Assembly: GCA_964364855.1 (NCBI GenBank) | Contig: CAYINU010000074.1 | Coordinates: forward strand, 1 to 8,533 | Length of the DNA stretch: 8,533 bases | DNA from: CAYINU01 sp964364855 | GTDB lineage: Bacteria > Margulisbacteria > Marinamargulisbacteria > CAYINU01 | Reading direction: 5' to 3' | Part shown: piece after piece, positions 6,638-8,533 of the stretch | How the letters are laid out: each line of letters opens with the position of its first letter | Position numbering within the stretch: the stretch's first letter is position 1 | Notes under the pieces: model-generated | The model's input: only the letters and a program-made list of their open reading frames with translations | Databases searched by the model: none | What the model was told of the DNA's origin: nothing | Made by a program: the position numbers and the translations under genes

Positions 6638-6651
6638 ATGACCGCGGTCAT
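6638..6651. promoter_or_regulatory. Perfect 14-bp palindrome in the F-box/MORN divergent region
   Basis: ATGACCGCGGTCAT (6638-6651) is its own reverse complement. It lies 17 bp upstream of the putative MORN -35 and between two divergent genes, a usual position for a regulator binding site. It contains a SacII-type CCGCGG core, so a restriction or methylation target is an alternative. Confidence 0.4.
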
Positions 6652-6667
6652 GGAGGGGTCAGGCAAC

Positions 6668-6696
6668 TTGTGCAAAAGGGGGTAGGAAGGTAGATT
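6668..6696 (+). promoter_or_regulatory. Putative promoter of the MORN gene
   Basis: TTGTGC (6668-6673), a 17-nt spacer and TAGATT (6691-6696) lie 12 nt before the ATG at 6709. A GGAG at 6697-6700 is 8 nt from the ATG and would be a good ribosome binding site. However, if this promoter is used, transcription starts near 6703 and the GGAG is not in the message. Confidence 0.4.
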
Positions 6697-6708
6697 GGAG
6701 AACCCTCG

Positions 6709-7371
6709 ATGCACAAGCAATTGTCTACCCCAAGAACCGCTCCCCAAGGATTGGTCGTTAGACGAATCCAAGAATGGGAAGATATGCGGACCCAGGTTAA
6801 AAACGGCAGGATCCATCTGGGGAATCCTGGGCGTATTGCATATAGCAATGGCCTGGTTGCAACAGGAACCTGGTGTTTTGATGAAATCAGGGGCACGTAC
6901 CTGGGCGGGGCGTGTACCACCGTGACCACACACCAAGTTGTTTCAAGAGGAACCGGAGTCCTCATTGACCTGCCCAATGGCAGCATCGTATGGGGGCTGT
7001 CTGGCCCAGGATCCGCTACCTACCCCGACGGAAGCGTGTTTCAGGGAGAGTGGGTGCTCGTGGAGAATATCGGAATCGCCCTTGACTGCGGGATCTGTCA
7101 ACAAACGGAAGAAGGGCATGTCTATTCTGGAAATCGGTACGTCTCTGGCAGGAACATCTTTTTTGGGGGAATCGGAACCATGATCTCGCCGGATGGTGTT
7201 AGCTATCAAGGATCATGGCGTTTAAAACGAGACGGCCGGAAAATCGATTCTATCTTTGATCCCGATACATCATTTCTCGATACGTCATTTTCTGAAGCGC
7301 TTTCTAGGCTCCCGACCGGCTCCTTCGATGACACGATTGCTGATCTAGACGTGTTTGGTGACGGGGCATAA
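6709..7371 (+). CDS. MORN-repeat-like protein
   Basis: This 220-residue protein contains degenerate MORN units, each built around G-x-G-x-x-x-x-x-x-G-x-x-Y/F-x-G-x-W. The clearest are GPGSATYPDGSVFQGEW (99-115) and GGIGTMISPDGVSYQGSW (153-170). Weaker ones are PGRIAYSNGLVATGTW (40-55) and EEGHVYSGNRYVSG (134-147). MORN repeats form beta-hairpin stacks and are used in eukaryotes as membrane- or protein-binding scaffolds; bacterial versions are often surface or host-directed proteins of unknown role. The first 35 residues are polar and basic, with no signal peptide. The last 50 (171-220) are Ser/Asp-rich and acidic (FDPDTSF, SFDDTIADLDVFGDGA), perhaps a flexible tail or secretion signal. It diverges from the F-box gene. 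The function is not recognisable. The start ATG has a promoter 12 nt upstream and a GGAG 8 nt upstream. Confidence 0.75.
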   Translation: MHKQLSTPRTAPQGLVVRRIQEWEDMRTQVKNGRIHLGNPGRIAYSNGLVATGTWCFDEIRGTYLGGACTTVTTHQVVSRGTGVLIDLPNGSIVWGLSGPGSATYPDGSVFQGEWVLVENIGIALDCGICQQTEEGHVYSGNRYVSGRNIFFGGIGTMISPDGVSYQGSWRLKRDGRKIDSIFDPDTSFLDTSFSEALSRLPTGSFDDTIADLDVFGDGA

Positions 7372-7572
7372 CCGTTCTTAATCTTCGCGCAACCAGAGCT
7401 TTACCCCAAAGTTAGGACCAGTAATTCCTAAAAAAAGAGATATAAAACCAGTCGGCAGATTTGCACTTTTGCCTCCTGACTTAAGACATTTAGTGTTCCT
7501 TAAAAAAACACATCACTATTTCCGATAAATTGCCGATAAACACCTTGTTGTGGTAAGATATCGTTAAAACAA
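7372..7572. other. AT-rich intergenic region before the second Fic gene
   Basis: No gene is supported in these 201 bp. TTAGGA (7412-7417) and TCCTAA (7426-7431) form a 6-bp inverted repeat followed by an A-tract, so it is not a plus-strand rho-independent terminator of the MORN gene. CCGATAAA occurs twice (7522-7529 and 7533-7540) with an 11-bp period, one helical turn, overlapping the -35 of the Fic promoter. It is a possible regulator site. Confidence 0.5.
7530..7559 (+). promoter_or_regulatory. Putative promoter of the second Fic gene
   Basis: TTGCCG (7530-7535), an 18-nt spacer and TAAGAT (7554-7559) preceded by TGG form an extended -10 promoter. The ATG at 7573 follows 13 nt after the -10. 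The -35 hexamer and spacing equal those before the TfoX gene, and the layout equals that of TerC. No Shine-Dalgarno sequence is visible. Confidence 0.5.
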
Positions 7573-8533
7573 ATGCTTAATTCCTGGTTACCCACATATA
7601 CAATTAATCAGTCAATTGCCTTGGCTCTTATGGAGATCGAGGCCGCCAAGACCGAGGTTGCCCATAACCGACTTTCACCAGCAGTTGAAGCTGAACTCCG
7701 TCACAAAGCTCGGGTTAAGTCTACTCATTACTCTACCCGCATAGAAGGCAATCGACTCACCCTAAAAGAGGCCCAAGACGTCATCGAAAAAAGGAAAGCC
7801 AATTTTCATGGTCGAGAACGGGATGTAAACGAAGTCCGAAATTATTGGGATGCGATTTTGAAGATTGAAGACTGGGCAAGCAGTAAAATGGAACTATCCG
7901 AGGACTTGATCAAGCGGCTTCATGCCATGGTTGAAAAAGGGAAACGTGCCAAACCCACTTCCTACCGAGACGGGCAAAACGTAATTCGTGATGCGGCGTC
8001 CGGGGGGATCATATATATGCCCCCCGAAGCAAAAGATGTGCCGAGTCTTATGTCGGAAATGGTGCGGTGGGTGAAGAACGCCGAAAAAGGAAACGTTCCC
8101 GTGCCTATTATCGCGGCGTTGCTGCATTATCAATTTGTGACAATTCATCCCTACTACGATGGCAACGGACGTACAGCTCGGCTTTTAGTAACCTTTATTT
8201 TGCAGAGAGATGGGTATGGATTGAACGGCTTCTTTTCGATGGAAGAACATCACGCCCGCGACTTAAAGCACTATTACGACTCTCTGTCGGTTCATGAGCA
8301 TCACAATTATTACCACGGTCGAGCCAACGCGGATTTAACCTCTTGGGTTGATTATTTTGTGACAAGCCTTGCTTCTGTTTTCAATGCTGTTAAAGACGAA
8401 GCGAAGGAGCTTGCGCAGAAAAACGTGCCAATAGAACCCAAGGCATTACGGATACTGGACCGCCGAGCGAGAACTGTACTAGGTCCTGTGGACATTCATT
8501 TAAGCCATAGAAAAACCCCTGCCAAGTGGATAA
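7573..8533 (+). CDS. Fic-domain protein, canonical motif (partial, 3' end outside window)
   Basis: From the ATG at 7573, 320 codons are open to the window edge. The Fic core spans about residues 45-265. The active-site motif is HPYYDGNGRTAR (192-203), with the catalytic H192 and all phosphate-binding residues; Tyr replaces the usual Phe, a mild change. STRIEG (54-59) is the inhibitory (S/T)xxxE(G/N) motif, and since it precedes the core the protein is class II-like. GRANADLTSWVDYFV (249-263) is typical of the C-terminal end of this Fic type. Such proteins normally continue into a winged helix after LDRRARxxL (295-303 here); instead the last 16 residues (PVDIHLSHRKTPAKWI) do not resemble it. 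Adenylylation of an unknown target, possibly autoregulated, is the family-based guess. The gene has its own promoter and is separated from the MORN gene by 201 bp. Confidence 0.9.
   Translation, partial: MLNSWLPTYTINQSIALALMEIEAAKTEVAHNRLSPAVEAELRHKARVKSTHYSTRIEGNRLTLKEAQDVIEKRKANFHGRERDVNEVRNYWDAILKIEDWASSKMELSEDLIKRLHAMVEKGKRAKPTSYRDGQNVIRDAASGGIIYMPPEAKDVPSLMSEMVRWVKNAEKGNVPVPIIAALLHYQFVTIHPYYDGNGRTARLLVTFILQRDGYGLNGFFSMEEHHARDLKHYYDSLSVHEHHNYYHGRANADLTSWVDYFVTSLASVFNAVKDEAKELAQKNVPIEPKALRILDRRARTVLGPVDIHLSHRKTPAKWI

Noticed and set aside
7412..7431. Inverted repeat TTAGGA/TCCTAA as MORN terminator
   Set aside because: AT-rich 6-bp stem followed by A rather than T residues on the plus strand.
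1..8533. CRISPR arrays, tRNA or rRNA genes, insertion sequences
   Set aside because: No repeat-spacer pattern, no cloverleaf or rRNA-like stretch and no transposase motifs were seen on either strand by eye.

Overview
The window looks like a chromosomal segment of a Gram-negative bacterium of roughly balanced base composition. A signal-peptide-bearing lytic transglycosylase implies a periplasm. Two proteins with eukaryote-like repeats or domains (an F-box protein and a MORN-repeat protein) and two Fic enzymes suggest a bacterium that lives in or with protists. I cannot name the lineage. The short lipoate-ligase-type protein resembles forms I associate with Verrucomicrobia and Planctomycetes, but that rests on memory of motifs only.

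Layout. At the left edge a TfoX N-terminal-domain gene leaves the window on the minus strand. It diverges from a complete Fic gene (310-1362) that has an N-terminal winged helix and a glutamine where the catalytic histidine of the Fic motif should be. A perfect inverted repeat covers the -10 of that gene. A secreted SLT-type lytic transglycosylase (1429-2163) follows. Next come a TerC-family membrane protein (2214-3158) and an MFS transporter (3155-4351), overlapping as ATGA. The transporter converges on, and overlaps by 11 bp, a lipoate/octanoate transferase gene on the minus strand (4341-5060).

Right part. Upstream of the transferase on the same strand lies a 477-residue protein with an N-terminal F-box and a C-terminal pair of hydrophobic segments (5120-6553). 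It diverges from a MORN-repeat protein (6709-7371). The intergenic space between them holds a tandem direct repeat and two perfect palindromes. A 201-bp AT-rich gap then leads to a second, canonical Fic gene (7573 to the window end), open at its 3' end.

How it fits together. The 1.4-5.1 kb part is housekeeping or transport. The 5.1-8.5 kb part looks accessory and possibly host-directed (F-box, MORN, Fic). Across the whole window, promoter-like -10 elements lie only 7-13 nt ahead of start codons and Shine-Dalgarno sequences are mostly missing. This pattern fits leaderless mRNAs. It also decides the TerC start and supports the TfoX start.
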